From: Hanstruepera ponticola
GTDB lineage: Bacteria > Bacteroidota > Bacteroidia > Flavobacteriales > Flavobacteriaceae
Direction: 5' to 3'
Length of the DNA stretch: 64,000 bases
Assembly (NCBI RefSeq): GCF_012931685.1
Contig: NZ_JABANC010000002.1
Coordinates: forward strand, 248,001 to 312,000
The position numbers and the translations under genes were made by a program. The notes beneath the pieces were generated by a model that was not told the origin of the DNA, made no database searches, and worked only from the letters and a program-made list of their open reading frames with translations. Shown one piece after another: positions 56,088-64,000 of this stretch; the first letter of the stretch is position 1; every line of letters begins with the position of its first letter.

Positions 56088-56998
56088 ACTAAAGCTTGTT
56101 GATTTTTTGTTTTAACAGACCAAAAGTAGGCTAGAACTAATCCTGAAATAATATGCCAAATACCCCAAAATGCCGCCATAATAGCCATGCCTCCCAAACC
56201 ATTAAAGAACGTAAAAATAAGTAGTAAACCTAATCCTGAATTCTGAATACCAGTCTCTATAGCAATGGTTTTTTGATTTTTAAATGATAATTTAAAAGCT
56301 TTAGCAACAAACAGTCCTAATAAAATAGCAACAACATTATGGCTGATTCCTAAAGTTAAAACATGATGAATGTAATTATTAAATACATCCAGATTTTTCA
56401 TAAATGCCATAATTACAATAGCCACAAAAATAAGGATTGAAAAGGGCTTTAATAATTTTGATGTTTTTATAGCAAATTCTGTAAATCGATAACGTACTAG
56501 CATACCTATCAACAAAGGAACACCAAGAATTAAAACCACCAGTTTAATTAAGTCTATTGGACTTAAAGACACAAACTCCAACAATTCTGCTGTTGGAGCA
56601 TATCTGTTCGCATAAAACTGAAAGTTAAATGGTGTCATGACCACAGCAATAAACGTTGAAAACGCTGTTAGACTAACTGATAGCGCTGTATTGCCATTAG
56701 CCAAATGCGTCATGAAGTTGGATATATTCCCACCTGGACAAGCTGCAACCATCATCATACCCAATGCTATACTAGCCTGTGGTTTAACAATTATAATAAA
56801 CAGAAAGGTTACAAGTGGTAATAATATAAATTGTGACAACACACCAACTAATACCAATTTAGGCTGTTTTAATAAACCTTTAAAGTCATCTACAGTAATA
56901 CCTAGTGCAACACCAAACATAACAACTGCAAGTGCTATGTTCAGTACCCATAAATTATTAGAATCGAAGTTTATTTGAACCTGATCGAGTTCTAGCAT
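56084..56998 (-). CDS. bile acid:sodium symporter (BASS) family transporter
   Basis: This is a 304-residue protein with nine to ten hydrophobic helices. GITVDDFKGLLKQPKLVLVG and AACPGGNISNFMTHLANGNT are the BASS signatures (the GGNxSN sodium-site crossover), with GIQNSGLGLLL the second crossover. It probably imports an organic acid with sodium. It is coupled to the acyltransferase gene by ATGA overlap. Confidence 0.92.
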   Translation of the reverse strand: MLELDQVQINFDSNNLWVLNIALAVVMFGVALGITVDDFKGLLKQPKLVLVGVLSQFILLPLVTFLFIIIVKPQASIALGMMMVAACPGGNISNFMTHLANGNTALSVSLTAFSTFIAVVMTPFNFQFYANRYAPTAELLEFVSLSPIDLIKLVVLILGVPLLIGMLVRYRFTEFAIKTSKLLKPFSILIFVAIVIMAFMKNLDVFNNYIHHVLTLGISHNVVAILLGLFVAKAFKLSFKNQKTIAIETGIQNSGLGLLLIFTFFNGLGGMAIMAAFWGIWHIISGLVLAYFWSVKTKNQQALV

Positions 56999-57073
56999 AT
57001 ATGATTAGTTAGTAAGCCGTAAGATGGTTGTAAATTTTATAAAAAACAAGTGTGTTTTTAAAAGAAGTCCCAG

Positions 57074-57409
57074 TTATGATACTACCGAACCGTTTTTTAC
57101 CTTGTTTTCAGGGTTAAGTAAAACAACATCAGTACCCATAACAGCGCCAAGCACAAGACACTCGCTCATAAACTTTGCTATTTGTTTTTTTGGAAAATTT
57201 ACCACAGCAACTATTTGTCTACTTAATAATTCTTTTTTACTGTAAAGCGTTGTAATTTGAGCCGACGATTTTTTTATACCCAATGCGCCAAAATCAATAG
57301 TTAATTGATAAGCAGGATTTCTAGCTTCAGGAAAATCTTGTACATCTATGATAGTACCTACGCGTAAATCTACTTTTGTAAAATCCTCAAATTTTATTAC
57401 ATTATTCAT
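57074..57409 (-). CDS. csaA: CsaA-like tRNA-binding protein
   Basis: This is a 111-residue OB-fold protein: FTKVDLRVGTIIDVQDFPEA at the start, IVAVVNFPKKQIAKFMSECL, and the C-terminal GAVMGTDVVLLNPENKVKNG. The length matches free-standing CsaA rather than the C-terminal domain of methionyl-tRNA synthetase. It binds tRNA, and chaperone-like export roles have been reported. It is monocistronic. Confidence 0.95.
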   Translation of the reverse strand: MNNVIKFEDFTKVDLRVGTIIDVQDFPEARNPAYQLTIDFGALGIKKSSAQITTLYSKKELLSRQIVAVVNFPKKQIAKFMSECLVLGAVMGTDVVLLNPENKVKNGSVVS

Positions 57410-57456
57410 CGGCTAAAAATACAATTTTTAACGAACTTTGATAAAAAATAGAAAAT

Positions 57457-58011
57457 ATGTCTTTAACACCATCAAATATGCTTCCGTTGGGAACGCAAGC
57501 TCCAAACTTTAATTTACCAGATACCGTATCTGGAGAGAATTATAGTTTAAATGAATTAAAAGGGTTAAATGCTACGGTTATCCTATTTATTTGTAATCAT
57601 TGTCCGTTTGTAAAGCATGTAAATTCAGAAATAGCCCAATTAGCCATGGACTATAAAAGTAAAGGGGTTAATCTGATAGCTATTTCTAGTAATGATGCAG
57701 AAAGCTACCCTGAAGACGCGCCAGATTTGATGAAGCAAAATGCTATTGACAATAATTTTAAATTTCCGTATTTATACGACCAAACTCAAGAAGTAGCCAA
57801 AGCCTATGATGCGGCTTGTACTCCAGATACTTATGTATTTGATTCTCAATTAAAACTAGTTTACCGTGGACAACTTGACGATTCACGGCCAGGAAACAAC
57901 ATACCTCTAACAGGTGAAGATGTTAGACACGCTTTAGACTGTGTTCTTGAGCAAAAAGAAAACACAAAGCCACAAAAACCCAGTATTGGTTGTAATATTA
58001 AATGGAAATAA
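57457..58011 (+). CDS. thioredoxin-fold redoxin family protein
   Basis: This is a 184-residue cytosolic protein. An AhpC/TSA-like fold is shown by LGTQAPNFNLPDTVSGENYS, ILFICNHCPFVKHVN (CxxC-type Cys-Asn-His-Cys), LIAISSNDAESYPEDAPDLM and AACTPDTYVFD. The family is a thioredoxin-like peroxiredoxin of unknown partner. A DUF1801 gene follows 15 bp later. Confidence 0.92.
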   Translation: MSLTPSNMLPLGTQAPNFNLPDTVSGENYSLNELKGLNATVILFICNHCPFVKHVNSEIAQLAMDYKSKGVNLIAISSNDAESYPEDAPDLMKQNAIDNNFKFPYLYDQTQEVAKAYDAACTPDTYVFDSQLKLVYRGQLDDSRPGNNIPLTGEDVRHALDCVLEQKENTKPQKPSIGCNIKWK

Positions 58012-58026
58012 TTTATTCTTTTTCAA

Positions 58027-58392
58027 TTGAGCCAAAACGAAGCTTTCTATTTTAATGAAGAAGAACCAAACAAAAGCTGCTTGTTGACTCTTCGGGATAT
58101 TATTCTAAATCAGGATGAGAATATAACTGAAACCAAAAAATATGGGATGCCCTGTTTTTGTTATAAAAACAAGATGTTTGCATACTTATGGGTTGACAAG
58201 AAAACTCAAGAACCTTATATACTGTTTGTTGAAGGTCAACAATTAGATCATCCAGAATTGGAAACCGGAAATCGGTCACGCATGAAAATTTTCAGAATTA
58301 ATCCTAAAGCGGATTTACCAATAACCGTCATTAAATCTTTACTTCATGATGCATTAGATTTATATAGAAATGGTATAATTAAAATAAAGTAA
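58027..58392 (+). CDS. DUF1801-like protein with TTG start
   Basis: This is a 121-residue protein. The start is TTG 58027; the only in-frame ATGs are deep in the domain. It reads TKKYGMPCFCYKNKMFAYLW, YILFVEGQQLDHPELETGN and RMKIFRINPKADLP, in the style of the DUF1801 iron-chaperone-like family. It ends 1 bp before the convergent bstA stop. The function is unknown. Confidence 0.8.
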   Translation: MSQNEAFYFNEEEPNKSCLLTLRDIILNQDENITETKKYGMPCFCYKNKMFAYLWVDKKTQEPYILFVEGQQLDHPELETGNRSRMKIFRINPKADLPITVIKSLLHDALDLYRNGIIKIK

Positions 58393-58393
58393 C

Positions 58394-58945
58394 TTAAATC
58401 CAGCCCTCACGTTTCATTAAGTTTTCTATATGCGCATAATGGTGGTCACAATGCCAAGCATATATACCAATATTCTTTTTTAAAACCACTTCTTTATTAT
58501 GTTCTGGATGAATAAAACTTTTATTTAAATCGGCTTCTGAAAGTTGCTTTAACAAATACACCAACTTCGCATGAACAGCTTCTAAATGCTTCAATGACAT
58601 ATCAATTGGCCCATATTTAGAATCATCTAGTTCAGCCCAAAGCGTTTCATAATAATATTTTATTACCGGTTTATCTTCTGTTAATGCCCATTTAAATCTG
58701 ATATAACTATGATGATGACTATCGGCAACATGATGTACAACTTGTCGTATGGTCCATCCTTCTGGTCTATAAGCTGTGTCTAATTGCTGGTTAGTCAACA
58801 CAGATACTAATTGTGTTAATCGTTCTGGAAACCTTTCTAAAACCAAGATCCAATTTTCAATTTGTGCTTTAGAAATCACATCAGGACATTGAAAATGACC
58901 AATAGGATACATTAATCGTTCGAGTTCTTTGCTATTCCATGCCAT
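58394..58945 (-). CDS. bstA: YfiT/BstA-type bacillithiol transferase
   Basis: This is a 183-residue DinB-fold protein. Metal ligands are in VHHVADSHHHSYIRFKWAL and YAWHCDHHYAHIENLMKREG. PIGHFQCPD near the start is typical of the family, which conjugates bacillithiol to electrophiles. Its presence suggests that this organism makes bacillithiol. It stands alone. Confidence 0.93.
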   Translation of the reverse strand: MAWNSKELERLMYPIGHFQCPDVISKAQIENWILVLERFPERLTQLVSVLTNQQLDTAYRPEGWTIRQVVHHVADSHHHSYIRFKWALTEDKPVIKYYYETLWAELDDSKYGPIDMSLKHLEAVHAKLVYLLKQLSEADLNKSFIHPEHNKEVVLKKNIGIYAWHCDHHYAHIENLMKREGWI

Positions 58946-59196
58946 AGTCCTTATTTAGGTTTAAACTGTCAAATAATCTTTAAAATCATAAAAGTAATCT
59001 ATCTGAATAAATAGTGTACTTATATAAACACCTCTTTAATTAAAAGCTTGAAAGGAATAGATTAAAAAATATAATAAAGAATTTTCAATGTTTAAATCAA
59101 ATTTATAAGAATAAATCCGGAATCAACTGAAATAAGAATTTCATTATTAAATCAGCTTTTGGTTACACTAATTATAAACCCATCCCAATACGTATC

Positions 59197-61515
59197 CTAT
59201 TTCCAAATATTAAATATCAATCCTACACTTAAAAAGAGTTGTAGTTTTTCAACATCATTTACATAAGAGACATCAAAATTTACAGGGCCTAATAGAGAGT
59301 CATAAGACAAAGTCATTCCGCTAGAAAGTAAATAACTTGTTTCTTGGGTTTCAGTCCAATTATTCTGCTGTTTGAAAAAATCGTTAAAATAGTCTGAAGT
59401 ATTAGTAAATCCAACAGAAGCAAAATTGGTATGTGGTGTTAAATATATACTCCCAAATAAATTTACTTGAACGGCTAAATTGAATTGTGCAAATTGGGTA
59501 ACTATCAATTCCGAATCACTTAAACCCTTCAATGGTATAGAGTACCTGCGATTTTGATTAAGGTTTCCACCTATAAAGTATTTTGCACCTTGACCATGTT
59601 CAATGAATGATAATTGATTTGATTTTTGACTATCTATAAATGTCAATCCAGCACTTGCACCAAGCACAAAAGCATGTTTGTGAATAAATGGAAAACGCTT
59701 TTCATACTGAAAATTAACCTTTGTAAAACCGTTTGTCTCACCAGATACGTTAAATTCTGAAAACTCATAATACTCAACATTACCACTATTACACAATGAT
59801 CGTGATACACGAAAGAGCAATTGCGTACCATCTGTTGGGAAAAACACTTTATTCATGGTATTCAGATAATAGTAGGCACTAACTTCTAACGTATTGGACG
59901 AATAACGCCTTAAGTCATAAATGTTGTTATTGACTGATGGGTTTACTTTGGGTTTTGCTTTAAAATATTCGTAGTTAACATCTAATCCTACATAACTAAA
60001 TAGCGGGTGAATATTTTTATTCAACTGCAAATTAGCCTTCAAATAACTATTCTTTAGTAATTCGCCTTCATCTCCATAACTATAGTAACTCTGCTTCATT
60101 TTTTGTCCAAAAATTTGGGTTCTCCACCACCATGTCTTTAAATCACCAATATTTTGCTGATACTCCACTCGAAATTTAGGCTGTTCGGCTATATCTACTC
60201 CTAAAAGTAAACGCGAAGAATGACCAAAAATATTTCTTCCGGTATAATTTACTATCAAACCAACGCCTTGATTGGTATCATAATGAATGGACCCTCCTAT
60301 TTGACTGCTAGCTTTTTCAAAAAATTCGAGTTCTAAAATTGTCTTATCATTAATCTTCACAACATCAAAAGTAATCTGATGAAACAATTCAGTACCCATG
60401 GCTCTTTCAATAGCCATTTTAATTTCAGTCGTACTGTAAGGCACTTGCTCTTTTAAATTCATTCTTGCATTAACCAATGATTTGTTCTCATTACTTAATT
60501 TTTGATAATCTATTGATGAAAATGTAATTTTGCTCGCAATTTGTGGGAGTTCATGACTTCGCTGTGGAAATTTTTCCAATATTTTTGCCAGTTTAATTAA
60601 CTCATCAGTTTTTTGGTTCGTTGCAATACTGCCTTGTTTTAGAATCTCTTGGTTTTTTTCAAAATCTTGAGTGGAGTAGGTTAAATTAGCCGTATGATCA
60701 ATCAGAATATCACATAGTTCCCGTTGACTATCATTCCTTAAATTGCTTGTTAGCATAGACGTTTGAAACAATATATTACCAACGTTATTTAATCGTTCTT
60801 TTTTTTGTAAACCACCACCTACATCGCTTCCAATTATAATATCTGCACCCAATTCTTTTGCAATATTTACTGGAAAATTATTCAATATCCCACCATCAAC
60901 CAATAGCGTCCCATTATAAGAAACAGGTTCAAAAACCCCCGGAATGGACATACTAGCTCTAATGGCTGCTGTTAACGAGCCTTCAGATATTACAACCTCC
61001 TTACCGTTTACTAAATCGGTAGTGACTGACCTAAAGGGAATTGCAAACTCATTAAAGTCATTTATATCATAAACAGGATAAATTAGAGATGCCAGATATT
61101 CCCTTAAGTTTTGATCCTCTAGAAACGCAGGCTTTAGTTTCGGTTTTCCCTTAATAACATCCAAATTCATTAAATACCTTTCAAACTCACTTTTTTCTTC
61201 AATACTAACATCACGCATAGAAGTAGTGCCAAGCATTATTTGACTCCAATCCAAGGTTTTAATATGGTACTCAATACTATCTGCAGAATATCCAATGCTA
61301 TAAAGCCCACCAACAACACTGCCCATACTTGTACCTACAACCAAATCAGGTACAATTCCTAAACTGTCCAATTTTTTTAGTACCGTAACATGTGCAATTC
61401 CTTTAGCACCACCACCACTTAAAACTAAAGCTATTTTTGGTTTCTTTTCTTGTGAATATGTACCACTGATAACTATCAAGCAGATTATAACAACTAGTGA
61501 CTTTAGATTCTTCAT
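59197..61515 (-). CDS. patatin-like phospholipase with POTRA and BamA-type barrel (type Vd-like)
   Basis: This is a 772-residue protein with signal peptide SLVVIICLIVISGTYSQ. The patatin domain has the oxyanion loop VLSGGGAKGIAHV, the nucleophile VGTSMGSVVGGLYS and the catalytic LLVDGGILNNFPV. Residues about 310-400 look like a POTRA, and the last 380 form a beta-barrel ending NIWK. The order patatin-POTRA-barrel matches PlpD-type autotransporters (type Vd), which secrete a lipase through their own barrel. It has a signal peptide and no T9SS domain. It is monocistronic. Confidence 0.9.
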   Translation of the reverse strand: MKNLKSLVVIICLIVISGTYSQEKKPKIALVLSGGGAKGIAHVTVLKKLDSLGIVPDLVVGTSMGSVVGGLYSIGYSADSIEYHIKTLDWSQIMLGTTSMRDVSIEEKSEFERYLMNLDVIKGKPKLKPAFLEDQNLREYLASLIYPVYDINDFNEFAIPFRSVTTDLVNGKEVVISEGSLTAAIRASMSIPGVFEPVSYNGTLLVDGGILNNFPVNIAKELGADIIIGSDVGGGLQKKERLNNVGNILFQTSMLTSNLRNDSQRELCDILIDHTANLTYSTQDFEKNQEILKQGSIATNQKTDELIKLAKILEKFPQRSHELPQIASKITFSSIDYQKLSNENKSLVNARMNLKEQVPYSTTEIKMAIERAMGTELFHQITFDVVKINDKTILELEFFEKASSQIGGSIHYDTNQGVGLIVNYTGRNIFGHSSRLLLGVDIAEQPKFRVEYQQNIGDLKTWWWRTQIFGQKMKQSYYSYGDEGELLKNSYLKANLQLNKNIHPLFSYVGLDVNYEYFKAKPKVNPSVNNNIYDLRRYSSNTLEVSAYYYLNTMNKVFFPTDGTQLLFRVSRSLCNSGNVEYYEFSEFNVSGETNGFTKVNFQYEKRFPFIHKHAFVLGASAGLTFIDSQKSNQLSFIEHGQGAKYFIGGNLNQNRRYSIPLKGLSDSELIVTQFAQFNLAVQVNLFGSIYLTPHTNFASVGFTNTSDYFNDFFKQQNNWTETQETSYLLSSGMTLSYDSLLGPVNFDVSYVNDVEKLQLFLSVGLIFNIWK

Positions 61516-62123
61516 TGTTCAATTTTACAGTTTGTAATTGAGCTAATGCAAATATTATTAAAATATTTTATTTGGGTAGTGAATGACTATAATAATTCAA
61601 TCATGAGAAAACATAGGTTAAGTCTAAAATCCTTAATTTGGTAATCTTAATCTCTACTGTCCAAAAAACTAAATAGCAATAGTAGCTTTATGCAAATTTT
61701 GAACAAAACCTCAATCTATTATTTGAGAATAGTTTTTATAACTTTATAATTGCTTTATTTCCCTGGAGAACTGTTGTCCCAAAACCATTCAAAAGCCAAA
61801 CAGGCTATCAATCCATTCAGAAATATATGGCAGACAATGGACTTACCATCAATTTATTTGGGAAGAAACTATTGTTAATAATCAAGGCCAATAAAGAATA
61901 TTTATAGTATTGATTTTTCTTTTGGTAATATAAATTGTAAATACCAAAACAAGAAATTCAACAATTAGATAAACAATCAGGTCATTGAATAAAATCATTT
62001 TTTTTTGGTTTGCACTTTAATTAGTCCTAACCGTAAAGTTTTTAGTAAATTGAACCAATCTTAATAACCTGTTATGGTACTATATTTAATCTTAATGGTA
62101 TTCTAACGTAAAATTGACTGAAT
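61516..62123. other. long intergenic region
   Basis: A 608-bp AT-rich gap between the patatin gene and the porin-like gene, with promoters for both presumably inside. The only notable content is an open frame at 61686-61907 (separate entry). No RNA gene or repeat was recognised. Confidence 0.6.
61686..61907 (+). pseudogene. possible C-terminal gene remnant
   Basis: An open frame of 73 codons ending TAG, without a credible start and directly preceded by a stop codon. It has protein-like composition, containing IIALFPWRTVVPKPFK and YMADNGLTINLFGKKLLLII. That looks like a coding tail rather than chance sequence. The parent family was not recognised. It could be the residue of a deleted gene. 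Confidence 0.35.
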
Positions 62124-62792
62124 ATGAAATCTCTAATTACTATAACTAAAATAAGGCTGTTGAGCCTTGTGTTTTGTGCTTTGGCATGTAATGTATTGCA
62201 TTCGCAAGAGGATGTTGATACAAATGGAGCGGTTGCATCCGATACTACAGCATCAAAAAAACAATATAAACGTGTTAGTGACTTTAAAGTTTATGGAGGA
62301 TTAACCTTCAGTGATATTGTTGAATCCAGTGATGCTTACGAATTTGGATTTTCCACTGGGTTTAATGCTGGTATTGCTTTTCGAAAAGGCCGATTTGCTT
62401 ATTGGGAAATAGGGGCACATTACAATGGCTCCATTATCCTTTTGGAGGAAACTTCTCCCTCTAGTAATCAAACATTAGGAAGTCTTGGAATACAACAAAT
62501 AGAAATGCCTGTAGTAGTAGGTCTCAACCTGCTCTCCCCTGTAAGACGTCTGTTTGGTTTACGGGTCTTTGCTGGCTTATCACCAGGTTATATTTTTAAT
62601 GTTTCAGACAATGATTTAAATCTTACCAAAGATGACCTTAATGCGTTCCAAATATTAGGACAGGCTGGTATTGGTGTAGACATTGTCTTCCTATTTATAG
62701 ATGCTGGTTACAAACGCGGATTAAACGATCTCTTAAAAGACCAAAATTCGCAGCTATCGCAGTTTTTCTTAAATTTAGGATTTAGGTTTTAA
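62124..62792 (+). CDS. PorT-like outer-membrane beta-barrel protein
   Basis: This is a 222-residue protein with signal peptide LLSLVFCALACNVLHSQ. After a short threonine/serine-rich linker, about eight amphipathic strands follow: DFKVYGGLTFSDIV, FGFSTGFNAGIAFRKGRFAY, IQQIEMPVVVGLNLL, LRVFAGLSPGYIF and VDIVFLFIDAGYKRGL. It ends in the aromatic LNLGFRF typical of outer-membrane barrels. This is the outer-membrane protein fold group containing T9SS PorT, but PorT identity is not claimed. Confidence 0.82.
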   Translation: MKSLITITKIRLLSLVFCALACNVLHSQEDVDTNGAVASDTTASKKQYKRVSDFKVYGGLTFSDIVESSDAYEFGFSTGFNAGIAFRKGRFAYWEIGAHYNGSIILLEETSPSSNQTLGSLGIQQIEMPVVVGLNLLSPVRRLFGLRVFAGLSPGYIFNVSDNDLNLTKDDLNAFQILGQAGIGVDIVFLFIDAGYKRGLNDLLKDQNSQLSQFFLNLGFRF

Positions 62793-63044
62793 CACATGAA
62801 ACCAAAAAAAACTTAAAAACAAAATATGAAACTATTTAGTATTATTTAATGATTCAGGATTATGCAAGCTATTTAATTAATTCGAAAATCCGTATGTTAA
62901 ATGATGATTATTAAATTTATAAAAAAATGATTCTTTTGTTAAACCTGACAATTATCATTTTTAAACAACACTAATTAATTAACTTTGCAATGTTACTTCG
63001 GTAATATAAACGAAAAATAAACTACTTCATTAAATCTTACAACC

Positions 63045-64000
63045 ATGCCAAAAAAAACAAACACGATTCTTATTTTATTGATTACTTTATTCGTATTCAA
63101 TTGTAATCAAAAAGCTGAACAAACGGAAGAAAAAAAGCAACCAACCGAATCTGTAAACCTTGATGACTTTACCTCCAAACAAATGACAGGTATCGAACAA
63201 ATAACTGTTGATGTTGATTTAGATGGTGCTGTACAACGTCTATCAAAAGCGGTTACGTTTAAAACCATTTCTAATCAAGATAGAGATGATTTTGACACCA
63301 AAGCTTTTACAGATTATCACAAATTTTTAGAGCAATCGTACCCATTGGTGCATAAAACGCTAAAAAAAGAAATACATGGCGACCCAAGACCTTATAGTTT
63401 ACTTTACACTTGGGAAGGAAAAGATCCTAATTTAGAACCCGCCTTATTTTATGCGCATATGGATGTTGTTCCCGTTCCAGAAGAATCTAGAGATCAATGG
63501 AAACAAGATCCTTTTGCTGGAACCGTAGCAGATGGTTACATCTGGGGACGTGGTGTTTTGGATGATAAAAATCAAATCCATGCTATTTTGGAAGCTGCTG
63601 AAATGAAACTAAAAGAAGGTTGGCAGCCAGCTCGTACCCTTTATTTTGTATTTGGACAAGATGAAGAAGTAGGTGGTGCTGAAGGTGCTAAAAAAATTGC
63701 TGATGTTTTAGAAGAACGCGGTATAGAACGCTTTGCTTACGTTATGGATGAGTCTGCTCCATTAACTCCTGGTATATTCCCAGGTATTAAAGACAACACA
63801 GCCTTAATTGGTATTGCTCAAAAAGGGTTTATTAGTTTAGAATTAGCAATACATGGTGTTGGTGGACATTCGTCTATGCCTCCTGAAGAGTCTAACATAG
63901 GTATTTTAGCGGAAGCCATTACCAAATTAGAAGCTGCTCAATTTCCTTATAAAATACACCCAGCTGTTAGGTCACAATACCGTTATATGGGACCAGAATT
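63045..64000 (+). CDS. M20 family metallopeptidase, lipoprotein (5' part)
   Basis: The gene starts at ATG 63045 and runs off the window, giving 318 residues so far. The signal peptide ends LFVFNC, a lipobox. The M20/PM20D1-like domain has FYAHMDVVPVP (ligand), GYIWGRGVLDDKNQIHA (bridging Asp), VFGQDEEVGGAEGA (catalytic Glu) and HGVGGHSSMPPEES (dimerisation-domain His). PM20D1-like enzymes act on N-acyl amino acids or peptides. A perfect TAACTTTG -7 element sits at 62980-62987, with a leader of about 57 nt. Confidence 0.9.
   Translation, partial: MPKKTNTILILLITLFVFNCNQKAEQTEEKKQPTESVNLDDFTSKQMTGIEQITVDVDLDGAVQRLSKAVTFKTISNQDRDDFDTKAFTDYHKFLEQSYPLVHKTLKKEIHGDPRPYSLLYTWEGKDPNLEPALFYAHMDVVPVPEESRDQWKQDPFAGTVADGYIWGRGVLDDKNQIHAILEAAEMKLKEGWQPARTLYFVFGQDEEVGGAEGAKKIADVLEERGIERFAYVMDESAPLTPGIFPGIKDNTALIGIAQKGFISLELAIHGVGGHSSMPPEESNIGILAEAITKLEAAQFPYKIHPAVRSQYRYMGPE

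Noticed and set aside
1-64000. tRNA, rRNA, CRISPR arrays, prophage or complete IS elements
   Set aside because: I looked for T-loop-like GGTTCxAxTCC patterns, regular direct repeats with spacers and transposase motifs, and found none convincing by eye. A dedicated tRNAscan or Infernal run would settle small RNAs.

Overview
The window is a stretch of chromosome from a marine-type member of the Flavobacteriaceae (Bacteroidota). The evidence is low GC, several proteins with C-terminal type IX secretion (T9SS) sorting domains, the gliding lipoprotein GldI, a FecA-like TonB receptor, a YfiT/BstA-type enzyme, and promoters of the Bacteroidota type (TTG, about 19-20 nt, TAnnTTTG). Genes are dense, with alternating short operons and many bidirectional terminators. 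I saw no rRNA, tRNA, CRISPR array, prophage or complete insertion sequence.

Layout. 1-6.6 kb (mostly minus): the end of a DUF6122 membrane protein, then an operon running TPR protein, ribH, two small paralogous membrane proteins, mutL, two rhomboid proteases and an exonuclease/endonuclease/phosphatase protein. 6.7-8.6 kb (plus): recF, a lipocalin-like lipoprotein and a DUF721/DciA-like gene. 8.7-13.7 kb (minus): a 1653-residue secreted multi-repeat T9SS protein. 14-20 kb: ndk, nrnA, gldI, a cyclophilin-FKBP fusion, pepD and a DUF3810 protein. 20-24.4 kb: two amidohydrolase-family genes. 24.4-27.7 kb: a composite palindromic element and a second large T9SS protein. 27.8-39.4 kb: housekeeping and envelope genes (rRNA/tRNA methyltransferase, M48 protease, fatty-acid hydroxylase, guaB, FecA-like receptor, HMG-CoA lyase, GNAT, a spondin-domain T9SS protein, pyrD).

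39.4-46.6 kb (minus) is a four-gene envelope operon: an outer-membrane TolC protein fused to a periplasmic-binding-like domain, a membrane-fusion lipoprotein, an RND pump and a potassium-channel-like protein. 46.8-49.6 kb: pepT, then a SpoU methyltransferase gene with deviating codon use. That gene is bracketed by 10-bp inverted repeats and followed by an attC-like intergenic element. 49.6-58.9 kb: yajC, a DUF1573 lipoprotein, nusB, leucine dehydrogenase, an ABC exporter, a PUR-domain protein, an acyltransferase, a BASS transporter, csaA, a thioredoxin-like protein and bstA. 59.2-64 kb: a patatin/beta-barrel protein resembling type Vd autotransporters, a gap holding a possible gene remnant, a porin-like protein and the start of an M20 peptidase.

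The most unusual signals are the inverted-repeat/attC-like unit at 48.07-48.90 kb, a REP-like palindrome inserted in frame inside pyrD with relatives at 24.4 kb (and a differently built palindrome at 8.26 kb), the TolC-binding-protein fusion with its channel-containing operon, and a MutL whose endonuclease motifs are all altered. All functional calls rest on reading the sequence and on family knowledge; no database search was run.
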